Positions 1 through 11,480 of a DNA stretch of 64,000 nt are shown one piece after another. Source of the DNA: Halichondria panicea (taxonomy: Eukaryota; Porifera; Demospongiae; Suberitida; Halichondriidae). A program made the position numbers and the translations under genes. Positions within the stretch are counted from its first letter, which is position 1; every line of letters starts with the position of its first letter. Where the stretch lies: positions 6,332,071 through 6,396,070 of the forward strand of contig NC_087380.1 in NCBI RefSeq assembly GCF_963675165.1. The letters run 5' to 3'. The notes beneath the pieces were generated by a model that saw nothing but the letters and a program-made list of their open reading frames with translations, made no database searches and was not told where the DNA came from.

Positions 1-1071
1 GTAGAATGGCATCTAAAAGCATTTCTTTGCACAATGTTCGCGGAATGACTGCTTACCAGAAGCCACGCCTTTAATCTTTGCACGTTATAAAGAACAATTT
101 TCGTAGACTTATTAAATTAAGCCCCTCGAAAATTTCGCGCTATACGAAATTAATGTTGTGCAATTGTTGACAATGAACACACACACATCCAGTTATTAGA
201 AGAGGAGCTTAATGAAACAGAAGTGTATATATAGCAAGTAGCTTTATGTTATGAAGCCTCCGAGGCATCAGCACCCGCGGTGTTTTCATTAATTAATCAA
301 TGATGTTCCAGGATAGAAGCATGTAGATCTACAATGTAGAAGTTTTAATAAGTATTTTGCATTAATTTCCTGTCAACGAATACTGTATGGCGGGTAATTT
401 TCGTTGATGCAAATTTTCGTACGAGCGACCCTTCGTATATTCGTACAGCTCGGATAGTGAAGTTGAATCTAAAATAATCTATCTTTTCGTATGATGCACT
501 TCAATATGAAACATACGAAAATAACCTGCTATACAGTAATTAAAAAAGGGGGTGAATTTGCAATGAGGTCAGAGTTCACAAAATTAATGTTGCTTCTGGC
601 AGTGTACATACATGCAGCTTTGCAGCTCTTTTCTGACTCTTGTAGCTAACAAACAGCTAGCGCTTTAGTGCAAGGCTAACTCATAAGAAAGTTTGTGTGA
701 ACAGATAGTGCTACAAAAGATTCTAAAGAGACTGCAACAGCTTTCACTGTGAGTAAAACTAGCCATAACTCGAGAAAGAAGCTTTAGTTTGCTAATCCAC
801 AAATCAAAATCCAAGAGAACGTGGCTAGAAGCCTATAGAAGCTGTTATTTTTCGTTGGATTGCAACTGTTGAGCAGTTACAGCTGGAACAGACACACAGT
901 CAAATTTACCGTATCCCTTGTGCGGCTACGCCTCGAGGCATAATTACAAAATCAGCTACATATACATCAGTATGTAATAGTGTATCCCTTCAGAGTTTCC
1001 TCTAAGGGGGGGGGGGGGGGCAGGGGGTAACCTTCCCCCCCTCCCAAATTTTGTAGAATAATGACATATCA

Positions 1072-1295
1072 TCAAGGGGGTATAAAAGAAGAGAGGGCAT
1101 GCAACTCCATATGAGCAGAGTTCAAACGTGGGCGGATGAATGTGCATGACTGTGCATGAAATGCTAAAAATAGAAATTTCTATTTTTAGCACTTCATGCA
1201 AATGCACACATTCCTCCGCCCACGTTTAAACTCTACTAGCTACGTGTACTGATATAGTGGAGTTGCTTGCCCTCTCTTCTTTTATACGCCCTTGA
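1072..1295. mobile_element. Foldback hairpin element, copy a
   Basis: Two arms of about 100 bases, starting TCAAGGGCGTATAAAAGAAG and ending with its reverse complement, meet at a small AT palindrome (TAGAAATTTCTA). Six copies are in the window. It encodes no protein. The class is unknown; it behaves like a MITE or foldback element carried inside the X block. Confidence 0.75.
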
Positions 1296-1779
1296 TATCA
1301 TCACATTAGTACTGTCTATGATGTGCAATATGTAACTCATCTACTGTGATGTAATAGAGGGTGTGATCAAACATTTTACGTCGTGTTTCCGCGTGCCCAA
1401 ACCTTCCCCCCAAACATTTAATCCTAGATGAAACCCTTCAGGGATTTGACCTTATGGACTTAGGTACGACCACTGGTGTCATATACGTCATGAAAAGTTT
1501 TACAAGAATACCGATATAGCGTGTAATTTTTGTGGGATAAATTTGCTTCATTACATGCACTGTATTGCATGCGTTTCGGCAAGCCACGCCTATGTTTCCG
1601 CGGGTAAAATTTTTGTAGAGGTCAGCCTGTCCACGAAATTACCCACGAAACGGTAGCCAATTTTGTATTGATCATCATAACAGATATCCATGGTCAATCA
1701 CCAATATACAGTTACGTAACAAAATACCCGCTAGGTAGGATCGTACTACATGTACCATACATAAATATTACAAGAATAC

Positions 1780-1806
1780 CTGACTCGTTAATTCCTCCTC
1801 TTCTCC
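1780..1806 (-). pseudogene. Solo DDG exon-5 remnant (27 b)
   Basis: The reverse strand reads AG acceptor, nine codons (GEEEELTSQ), then CAG|GTATTC. The start matches the first codons of the DDG last exon. It is too short to judge alone, but identical or near-identical copies lie at 24430-24456 and 59545-59571. Confidence 0.4.
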
Positions 1807-3525
1807 CTATATAAGAAGGCATACTAACCATAATAAAGAAAAAGTTGTGACAAATACAATGATATGTCAAGGTGGTACTCTTTTTTCTGAGGTGTCAGTG
1901 TTAGAGTTAGGGTTTTTATGAAATATACATAGCAAAACACAGTAGAAATGTAAACGGCGACAATTTTCAAGCCTAGGTGCTTAATGGTGCTATATGAGTA
2001 GAGCTGTGTCTATTCCTGTGGCTACTGCATCGGTATATAGAGCAAAGCTATTCCCAGACGAAGCTAATCAAAACACGGCAGCTTGAGCGACACCTAACTT
2101 AATGAAAATCGCTGGAATCTCCCCCTTTACTACAGATAGTGAATTGTGGAGAGGTTGTTATGAATAATAACAAGATCTTTGCTTAGTTGGTGTGCATAGA
2201 TAGAAGAGGAAGAGGGATTGGTAACGAAAGTACCCTCGTGTAACACCCGCTTTACCCGCGGTTTAATCGAGGCTGTGTCAACAAGCTAAAGCTGTAGATG
2301 GGCGTGTTCCGGTTAGGCCAAGCTGATGGCCTATTTCTACACACAGTGTATAATATACCACAAGCATATATGCTCAGTCTGTGCAACTCACTCATATTTA
2401 AAGGTCTATGCCTATTTTAGCAGTTATAACCAGCATGCTTACACGTTTTAGCAATACAAGACTATAAATAGCAGCTGTTCGCCTAAAACTTTACTGGAAT
2501 GTCCCTTTTTACTGGGTGTGGTCAGTCATTAGCAAGTACAACACGTGGCTCACAGACTGGGCGTGTTATATATTGCTGAAAAAGATTATGTCTCGAGAAA
2601 ACACAACTTTCTTATTTTGAGCGAGTTACCCGGCAAAATAGCCTCGTTTATAGGGCGTAACACGGATAGTTTTCGAGGTTTTACTGCAGATTCAATGTAA
2701 AATGATCACGTGAACTGCTTCCGTTACCAATCCCTCTTACTCTTCTATCTATGGTGTGTCACAGGCATCGTGTTATGGCCTAATCCCAGGGGGGAATCGG
2801 TAGCAAGCCCCAGCCCCCCCCTGTATCTAGAGTACAATATATAGCTAGCTGTCACCTCACAGCATATTGGTGGACACTGATCTCTGATTTACATTCCACC
2901 AACGAATCCTGATAGGACACATGCAGTGTATCAAATGCCAAGTGAGTTTCACTGACCCCTTCTTTCATATCAGAGGAGGAATGCCAGGGTCAAAAAGTCA
3001 TTAATTAAAACTTAAAACTGAGTATACCCTCGCGCCCCTGGGTTTATACACTACCACTAGCTTAATCCTCTTTATAATCACAAGAGGAATCGGTTGAGCT
3101 ATCGCGCCCCAGAGGAATCAGCTTGAGAGAAGAGATCCAGACCTTTTATTACATTCTTCGAAACCACAAGATTGGAAAATTAGCCTTTCGTGGCTAGGGT
3201 ATAAATTTTGATGTACTGGCTTACTGCACTGGATAGATCTAGGTATAGTAAGCTTCCCAAGCGGGCTAATAAAGAACAGAAGCGCTAAGCTGCTATATGC
3301 AGCAAATGTCAAGAACCTAGAACAAAGAATGTTTAATCCTTCAATTAAACGTGACCCTATTGACCCTGGCGTTCCTCTTCTGGTTTCATATAATGTTTAT
3401 CGAGTATGTAGTAGAGAATACTATAAATATTATAGTTGTAGTTTTGCAGTGTTCACCAATGTGAGGTGACATGCAGCTAGTATCAGGGGGTTTACATAGG
3501 ATTGGCAGTGGGTTTGCCCGTGTTT

Positions 3526-5330
3526 AGCAATGTTCGCGAAATGATTGCTTACCGGAAGCCACGCCTTTAAATATTTGCACATTATAGCAGATTATTCTAA
3601 GAACAATTTTCGTGGACTTAATTTTCGTGTAGGATTGCTAACCCACGAAATCAGCAAAAATTAAGTCCCTCGAAAATTTCACGCTATACGAAATTAATGT
3701 TGTGCAATTGTTGACAATGAACGCACACACATATGCAGTTATTAGAAGAGGAGCTTAATGAAACAGAAGTCTATATATGGCTTAATGGACTGCACGACAA
3801 AATGTTTTCCTTTAAAACAAACAATCATCATAATGTTTGTATAAAAGCTATTAGCAAGTATAGCTTTATGTTATGAAACCTCCGAGGCATCAGTACCCGC
3901 GGTGTTTTCATTAATTAATCAATGATGTTCCAGGATAGAAGCATGTAGATCTACAATGTAGAAGTTTTAATAAGTATTTTGCATTAATTTCCTGTCAACG
4001 AATACTGTATGGTGGGTAATTTTCGTTCGTGCAAATTTTCGTACAAACGACCCTTTAATATTCGTACAGCTCGGATAGTGAAGTTGAATCTATCTTTTCG
4101 TATGATGCACTTCAATATGAAATATACGAAAATAACCTGCTATACAGTAATTAAAAAAGGGGGTGAATCTGCAATGAGGTCGGAGTTCACAAAATTAATG
4201 TTGCTTCTGGCAGTGTACATACATGCAGCTTTGCAGCTCTTTTCCGACTCTTGTAGCTAACAAACAGCTAGCGCTTTAGTGCAAGGCTAATAACTCAAAT
4301 AGAAAGTTTGTGCGAACAGATAGTGCTACAAAAGATTCTGAAGAGACTGCAACAGCTTTCACTGTGAGTAAAACTAGCCATAACTCGAGAAAGAAGCTGT
4401 AGTTTGCTAATCCACGAATCACAATCCAAGAGAACGTGGCTAGAAGCCTAGAGAAGCTGTTATTTTTCGTCGCATTGCAACCGTTGAGCAGTTACAGCTG
4501 AAACAGACACACAGTCAAATTTAATATCCCTCGTGCGGCTACGCCTTGAGGCATATTACAAAATCAGCTACATATACATCAGTATGTAATAGTGTATCCC
4601 TTCAGAGTTTCATCTATTGGGGGGGGGGGCAGGGGTAACCTTCCCCCCTCCCAAATTTTGTAGAATTATGACATATCATCAAGGGCGTATAAAAGAAGAG
4701 AGGGCATGCAACTCCATATGAGCAGAGTTCAAACGTGGGCGGATGAATGTGCATGACTGTGCATGAAATGCTAAAAATAGAAATTTCTATTTTTAGCACT
4801 TCATGCAAATGCACACATTCCTCCGCCCATGTTTAAACTCTACTAGCTACGTGTACTGATATAGTGGAGTTGCATGCCCTCTCTTCTTTTATACGCCCTT
4901 GATATCATCACATTAGTACTGTCTATGATGTGCAATATGTAACTCATCTACTGTGATGTAATAGGGAGTGTGGTCAAACATTTCACGTCGTGTTTCCGCA
5001 TGCCCAAACCTTCCCCCCAAACATTTAATCCTAGATGAAACCCTTCAGGGATTTGACCTTATGGACTTAGGTACGACCACTGGTGTCATATATACGTCAT
5101 GAAAGTTTTACAAGAATACCGATATAGCGGGTAATTTTTGTGGGATAAATTTGCTTCATTACATGCACTGTATTGCATGCGTTTCGGCAAGCCACGCCAT
5201 GTTTCCACGGGTAAAATTTTTGTAGAGGTCAGCCTGCCCACGAAATTACCCGCTAAACGGTAGTCAATTTTGTATTGAAGGCATATAAAATATTTTTGTG
5301 ACAAAACAATATAAGAGCCAGATAGTACTT
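3526..5330. repeat. X block 2 (partial)
   Basis: Second X block. It begins inside the CGTATAGCGCG-type element (tail near 3660-3690), continues through the poly-G tract (about 4619-4629) and foldback hairpin b, then the CGATATAGCG-type element (about 5116-5267). It ends where it meets DDG-derived exons at about 5330. No gene; an 83-residue open frame at 4009-4260 lies inside the repeat and is not considered coding. Confidence 0.65.
4679..4902. mobile_element. Foldback hairpin element, copy b
   Basis: Same structure and ends as the copy at 1072-1295, with the same central TAGAAATTTCTA. Confidence 0.75.
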
Positions 5331-5379
5331 ATTTACTTGAATGAATTTTATACTGCATACTATTATAGTAATCACTTAC

Positions 5380-5659
5380 TGCTCTGCGTGACGCTCTCTG
5401 ACTTCCCTTTCTTTTTCTATACTCTTGTCTGGTCATAACTGGTGGAAATGACTTTGACTTGATGTGAGTAGGAGATGGATACTGATACTCTCTCTGAATG
5501 AGCAAAGTTAGGAAAAATAATATACGAGTCACAATCTCAACATACCTCTTTCGTACCACCTTGTGTAGATGACTCACTACTCTCCTCAGTTACACTTGTC
5601 ACTGTGGAGTCAACTGTTTCCCCTGGTGATGGTGTAGTCTTGGGTTCATCCTCCTCTCC
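5380..5659 (-). pseudogene. Permuted pair of DDG C-terminal exons
   Basis: Read on the minus strand, an exon-5-like exon (5659-5546, 114 bases, starting GEEDEPKTTPSPGE) comes first. It is joined directly to the exon-3 donor context (GAG|GTATGTTGAG) and its intron, then an exon-4-like exon (5493-5380, 114 bases, starting REYQYPSP and ending RRA|GTAAGT). The normal gene order is exon 4 then exon 5, so this pair is permuted. Both exons keep AG/GT borders, have no stop and are phase 0 at both ends. No upstream death-domain exon is nearby. It may be a dead rearrangement product or a cassette that can still be spliced. Confidence 0.55.
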
Positions 5660-6234
5660 CTATTTATAAGAAGGCATACTAACCATAACAAAGAAAAAGT
5701 TGTGACAAATATAATGATATGTCCAGGTGGTACTCTTTTTTCTGAGGTGTCAGTGTTAGAGTTAGGGTTTTTATGAAATATACATTGCAAAACACATGCA
5801 GTAAAAATGCAATGTACTGTGTGAGGAGATAGCTAGCTAGTACGCTACTACATATATACTTGTATTGTCATGATCGTCGTCAGATATCTTAATTAGTGGT
5901 CAATCACGATGTACAATTAACAAATAGCATGACCCTCGTATTACCATTGGTATTATCTGTGATGAAAAGGTCGGTGAATTCCGTCGAGGCAAACTCCAAT
6001 GAGACGAACTCAGTCGAGGCCGCAAACTCTGTTGGTAGAAATTAGAAATCAGAGATCACCAATTAATGTACTCCAGCTAGTATTCTACTACATATACACT
6101 TGTAGTCTATTTGTGTCAACTGGTGACCTTAAGTCATGATTGTTGTCAGAGATCTTAATTAGCGGTCAATCACGATGTACAATTAACAAATAGCATGACC
6201 CTTGTATTACCATTGGTGTCATACAATACGACAT

Positions 6235-6324
6235 GAATGATATCACAATCGATCCCTTCTGTTTCACCACAGGTAGATACCTGTACATGTGGTGAAACAG
6301 AAGGGATCGATTGTGATATCATTC
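6235..6324. repeat. Perfect 36-bp-arm palindrome
   Basis: Arms 6235-6270 and 6289-6324 are exact reverse complements (GAATGATATCACAATCGATC... and its complement), around an 18-base centre that is itself partly palindromic (CAGGTAgaTACCTG). The related sequence at about 34063-34110 has only the right arm, so this looks like a local inverted duplication and not a transposon. Confidence 0.8.
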
Positions 6325-6726
6325 GAGACACTGGAGGCACTGGAGGAGGTGTATTATCTGGATCCTGTTGGTAGAATGTAAATCAGAGATCAATGTACTC
6401 CAGCTAGTACGTATTTTACTACTCGTAGTCTAATACTATATTTGTGGTGTTAAGTGAACCTAACAATGTCTTAATCAGCATTTTTATGAAAAATTAGTGG
6501 TAGATCACCAACAGAAAATATAAGGGGTATAGAATGTCATCAGTAGTTACAATGCAATGTACTGTGAGGAGACAGCTAGTACGCTACTACGTATTTGTGT
6601 ATTAGTCTATTAATTGGTATTGGTGAACTCATCTTCAATCACCGATGTACAGTTAACAAATACCATGACCCTCGTATTATAATTGGTGTCATACAAAGAA
6701 TACCTGTGGTACCTTAATTAATGTCA

Positions 6727-6960
6727 CTATTATAGACGTGTAGTAATTTTAGCGTTTTTAGATTTTTCTCTGTTTTCAAGGTACTAATTTTGGCGGGCTA
6801 GCTTGCTTAGCATACTCTCAAAAGTACACAACAGAAAAAAGAAAAAAAAGTAAAAAAATTTGTTCGAATTTTTTTCAATGCTATTATATAGCGAGTACTT
6901 AATTTAGCGTTACCGTATATAATTACAAATTCGCTAAAATTAGTACCCGTTTTATAATAG
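6727..6960. mobile_element. Inverted-repeat element (MITE-like)
   Basis: Left end CTATTATAGACGTGTAGTAA; the reverse complement of the right end reads CTATTATAAAACGGGTACTA. Both continue into TTTTAGCG. The AT-rich interior has no coding frame. Confidence 0.55.
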
Positions 6961-7965
6961 TAACAATAAGGTAGACTATCTGAAACAGAAGGAGTGTCAA
7001 TCGTGAACCCAGTCGAGGCACTAGATTCTGTTGGTAGAATGTAAATCAGAGATCAGTGTTCACCAATTAATGTACTCTAGCTAGTATTTTACTACATATA
7101 CTCGTAATTTTGTGAACCTAATTAGTAATTACAATTTCTTAATCGTGGTCCATCACCAACATAAAATACCATGCATGACCCTACGCGATGTCACTATATA
7201 GCTTCACTATAGCATTTAAATGATCTGATTTACATTCTACCAACAAAATACAGTAACATCATCGGTGGTCACAAGGTACTGTGAGGAGACTGTATAGCTA
7301 GTACGCTACTTACATTCTTGTATCTAATTGGTATTGGTGAACTAGTATGTAACTATCATTGTCACAGCTTAATTAGTGGTCGATCACTGATAAAACACCA
7401 TGACCCTAGGTATTACCACTGGTGAAATACATGTACATGAATCACACAAGAATATATATAGGTAGTGGTATTGTAGGTAGACGTCTAAGACTACTTCAAT
7501 ACATACTTGTTATGCCTGCATGGTGCAAGCGAGATATACGGTAGTGTGTTTGTGTGTCTGTGTGTAGACTGCTACAGCTGCTCAAGGATCAATAAAGTGC
7601 AAGAAGAGTTTCTAGTCATGTTTTCTTGGATTTTAATTTGTGGATTTGCAAAATAATGCTTCATTCTCGAGTTATGCCTAGTTTGCTTACTTGGAATGCC
7701 ATTGCAGCCTTTTCAGAAGAGTACGTAGTCAAACTTGTTTACCGAGTGTTGCTACTCTACTTAGTAGTTAGCTCTGCACTAGAACGCTAGCTATTGGTAG
7801 CTGCAAGAGTGAGAAGAGAGAGCCTTGCAGCCATTAATTTTAGACTTGAACTTTTGGCACCGATCGTTTTTAACAACAATCACGGTCGATCCTTACCTAC
7901 TCTTTGAGTTTGCATGCAGCTAATTAATGCAAAAATGTTTATTATGTGTATAAAAGCTATTAGTA

Positions 7966-8604
7966 CAGTGCCTGTAACCTAGATATCATACGTACCACAC
8001 ATGTGTGAATTTGGTCCATAAATGTGAATATCTTGACATTAAAAATGTAGGTGAATGCTAGCTTCAACATATCCAAAAATATTTCCATGGCTTGCTTTTA
8101 CAACAGCAACACATTCTTATAGTGAACAAAAGCTTAGGGAGAAAAAACACCAACCGTTGTTGGCTAAGGTCTGGAACTCTGGCATAACATCAGTGGATAG
8201 TTGAGCTAACATATGCATGGATTAAAATCGTTTACATAAGTACACACGCTGTTTCATACTCCATTATGTGTGTTTTTGGGTGCCTTTTCGCTTAGGGAGA
8301 GATTTCAAGTAAAGTTTTCGGCTAAGGTCTAATTTTTTTACACATGTATTGTATAATAAATTGTTTATCTTTTGAAACACTTTACTTCCAGAGATTGATA
8401 TTACACACATTTTTTTACAATCATCCCCGTTTTCACCACTATAACAATTTTTTAGAGAAATATTTTTGAATATGTTTGTAGCTTATTCATTCACCTACAC
8501 AATGGCATCAGCATCATTTCTTAGAAATGTTCCAATCTCAAGATACACTTAAGTACAACTACTCACAAATTTGTGGTATTCTACTCTCTAGGTTACAGGC
8601 ACTG
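7966..8604. mobile_element. 639-bp non-coding element, TA target duplication
   Basis: The termini are CAGTGCCTGTAACCTAGA and its reverse complement TCTAGGTTACAGGCACTG, flanked by TA on both sides. The same flank without the insert (GCTATTAGTAGCTTTATG) is seen in sister repeats, for example near 22000. The TA duplication and lack of a gene fit a Tc1/mariner-type MITE. Confidence 0.75.
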
Positions 8605-8636
8605 TAGCTTTATGTTATGCATCTCCACCGAGGTAA

Positions 8637-8934
8637 CACTGCCTCCAATAATCACTTTCATGGTACAATCTTAGTATCAAAAGAAAGCTCTTACCACAGT
8701 ACAATAGAAACCAAGTGGATATTTAGGGCTGCTATCACGTTAGTATTTTGTACAGTAGGCATACAAATCATAAATTTGAGCATTTTTTGAGCATTTTTTT
8801 CAATAAATTTGCTGTAATCAGAGCTAGAATGAGTTCATACCAAATATCCGGATTGTTTCTAGTATATCTCACTAATTATAAGAGCTTTCTTCTGATACCA
8901 ACATAGTTTTCTACAACTTGGTATTGGAGGCAGC
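8637..8934. mobile_element. ~300-bp inverted-repeat element
   Basis: Ends read ACTGCCTCCAATA and TATTGGAGGCAG. Internal inverted pieces (AGTATCAAAAGAAAGCTCTT against AAGAGCTTTCTTCTGATACC) extend the fold. No coding frame. Confidence 0.5.
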
Positions 8935-9556
8935 ATATTCAAAACTATTGTTAACGTAAGTCATGTTTGGTCACAGTTAACGCACATACCAAGATAGTAA
9001 CCATGGTAATAATGTTATCAGATAAAAGGTATTCATGTTTACAATACATTTTGCAAAAAATTGTAGTTTTTTATAGTACATGTTTTCTTCAATTTCAAGA
9101 AAAAAACAGCCTTAACCTATATATACATGAGTAGGGCAGTAGTCTACTTGTGTAGGAGAGTAGCGTGTATACGTATTATACGTACCAGGTAAAACTTCAA
9201 TATCAAGGCTCTGTTGATAATGTAAATCAAAGATCAATGTACTGTGTGGGAGGGCAGTAAGCAGTGTGTATAATTATATTGTAGTACACTTGTCTTCATT
9301 GACCCTATAGGTACGATCGTATGGTGTCATACCTGTGTTGATAATGGCAGCCGCCTTGGGTAAGAAGGATGATAAAGAGGGAGATCAATCATCTGTGGGT
9401 AGAACGCAATCAGTGATCACCAATGTACTGTTTGGAGACGTAAAGCAATGAGTGATGTAAGCTGCGCTGTGCTAATGCCTCTCGCCTTTGCTAAAAAAGC
9501 ATCAGGTATAATGGGTATTAATTATAGAAGAAGTTTGCTTTGTATAATGTATCCGT
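8935..9556. other. Non-coding stretch
   Basis: AT-rich sequence, then a segment shared with 34900-35240 and 57300-57640 (phrases TAGGTACGATCGT and TGTAAGCTGCGCTGTGCTAA). No gene seen. Confidence 0.5.
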
Positions 9557-10491
9557 ATAGCGCGAAATTTTCGAGGCATTTATATTTCGTGGAATGGCCT
9601 CTAAAAGCATTTCATTAAATGCTCAATCATCATAATGTTTGTATAAAAGCTATTAGCAAGTAGCTTTATGTTATGAAACCTCCGAGGCATCAGTACCTGC
9701 GGTGTTTTCATTAATTAATCAACGATGTTCCAGGATAGAAGCATGTAGATCTACAATGTGGAAGCTTTAATAAGTATTTTGCATTAATTTCCTGTCAACG
9801 AATACTGTATGGCGGGTAATTTTGGTTGCTGCAAATTTTCGTACGAACGACCCTTTGTATATTCGTACAGCTCGGATAGTGAAGTTGAATCTAAATAATT
9901 TCTTTTCGTATGATGCACTTCAATATGAAATATACGAAAATAACCTGCTATACAGTAATTAAAAAAGGGGGTGAATCTGCAATGAGGTCAGAGTTCACAA
10001 AATTAATGTTGCTTCTGGCAGTGTACATACATGCAGCTTTGCAGCTCTTTTCTGACTCTTGTAGCTAACAAACAGCTAGCGCTTTAGTGCAAGGCTAACT
10101 CATAAGAAAGTTTGTGCGAACAGATAGTGCTACAAAAGATTCTGAAGAGACTGCAACAGCTTTCACTGTGAGTAAAACTAGTCATAACTCGAGAAAGAAG
10201 CTTTAGTTTGCTAATCCACGAATCAAAATCCAAGAGAACGTGGCTAGAAGCCTATAGAAGCTGTTATTTTTCGTCGTATTGCAACCGTTGAGCAGTTACA
10301 ACTGAAACAGACACACAGTCAAATTTAATATCTCTCGTGCGGCTACGCGAGGCATAATTACAAAATCAGCTACATATACATCAGTATGTAATAGTGTATC
10401 CCTTCAGAGTTTCATCTAATGGGGGGGGGGGGCAGGGGTAACCTTCCCCCCTCCCAAATTTTGTAGAATTATGACATATCATCAAGGGCGT

Positions 10492-10705
10492 ATAAAAGAA
10501 GAGAGGGCATGCAACTCCATATGAGCAGAGTTCAAACGTGGGCGGATGAATGTGCATGACTGTGCATGAAATGCTAAAAATAGAAATTTCTATTTTTAGC
10601 ACTTCATGCAAATGCACACATTCCTCCGCCCATGTTTAAACTCTACTAGCTACGTGTACTGATATAGTGGAGTTGCATGCCCTCTCTTCTTTTATACGCC
10701 CTTGA
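10492..10705. mobile_element. Foldback hairpin element, copy c
   Basis: Same ends and centre as the copy at 1072-1295. Confidence 0.75.
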
Positions 10706-11214
10706 TATCATCACATTAGTACTGTCTATGATGTGCAATATGTAACTCATCTACTGTGATGTAATAGAGGGTGTGATCAAACATTTTACGTCGTGTTTCC
10801 GCGTGCCCAAACCTTCCCCCCAAACATTTAATCCTAGATGAAACCCTTCAGGGATTTGACCTTATGGACTTAGGTACGACCACTGGTGTCATATACGTCA
10901 TGAAAAGTTTTACAAGAATACCGATATAGCGTGTAATTTTTGTGGGATAAATTTGCTTCATTACATGCACTGTATTGCATGCGTTTCGGCAAGCCACGCC
11001 TATGTTTCCGCGGGTAAAATTTTTGTAGAGGTCAGCCTGTCCACGAAATTACCCGCTAAACGGTAGTCAATTTTGTATTGATCATCATATTAGATATCAT
11101 AATTAGTGGTCAATCACCAATATACCGTTACGTAACAAAATACCATGACCTGCTAGGTAGGATCATACTACATGTACCATACATAAATCTTACAAGAATA
11201 CCTGACTTGCTTAC

Positions 11215-11283
11215 CTCCCTTTTCACTGTGGGCTCAACTGTTTCCCCTGGTGATGGTGTAGTCTTGGGTTCATCCTCTTCTCC
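11215..11283 (-). pseudogene. Solo DDG exon-5 cassette (69 b)
   Basis: Acceptor TATATAG, then 23 codons starting GEEDEPKTTPSPGETVEP and ending KRE, then donor GAG|GTAAGC. Phase 0 at both ends, no stop. It keeps only the first half of the usual exon and lacks the WYQRLF motif. Confidence 0.5.
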
Positions 11284-11480
11284 CTATATAAGAAGGGATA
11301 CTAACCATAATAAAGAAAAAGTTGTGACAAATACAATGATATGTCCAGGTGGTACTCTTTTTTCTGAGGTGTCAGTGTTAGAGTTAGGGTTTTTATGAAA
11401 TATACATTACATTGCAAAAACACATGCAGTAAAAATGCGAACGGCGACAATTTTCAAGCCTAGTCATCAGTGGTTACCAT

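Larger units (their letters stand above)
1..3525. repeat. X block 1 (~3-kb duplicated non-coding block)
   Basis: First of seven related blocks; its left end is cut by the window. In order it holds a degenerate CGTATAGCGCG-type element, a poly-G tract (about 1008-1020), a large foldback hairpin, a CGATATAGCG-type element (about 1514-1666), a 27-base DDG exon remnant, an AT-rich stretch, and a sequence that normally lies just 3' of a DDG gene. At about 3525, where a DDG last exon would be expected after the text GTTTGCCCGTGTTTAGCAAT, the sequence jumps instead into the start of the next block. A whole gene pair may therefore have been lost here. No supported gene. Confidence 0.7.
5700..7965. 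repeat. Array of short related non-coding repeats
   Basis: No gene seen. The stretch is made of several diverged copies of a segment that also occurs 5' of each SREK1-like copy. Recurring phrases are CTAGCTAGTACGCTACTACA, GGTCAATCACGATGTACAAT and CATGACCCTCGTATTACCAT, seen near 5830-6000, 6080-6230 and 6540-6700. A perfect palindrome (6235-6324) and an inverted-repeat element (6727-6960) interrupt it. Confidence 0.6.
9557..11480. repeat. X block 3
   Basis: Third X block: truncated CGTATAGCGCG-type start, poly-G tract (about 10421-10432), foldback hairpin c, a CGATATAGCG-type element (about 10918-11071) and a solo DDG exon. It stops at about 11480, before the part that carries the 3' flank of DDG. 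Confidence 0.65.

Noticed and set aside
956-1207. Minus-strand frames starting MHLHEVLKIEISIF in several places
   Set aside because: They are translations of one arm of the foldback hairpin and the adjacent poly-G tract.
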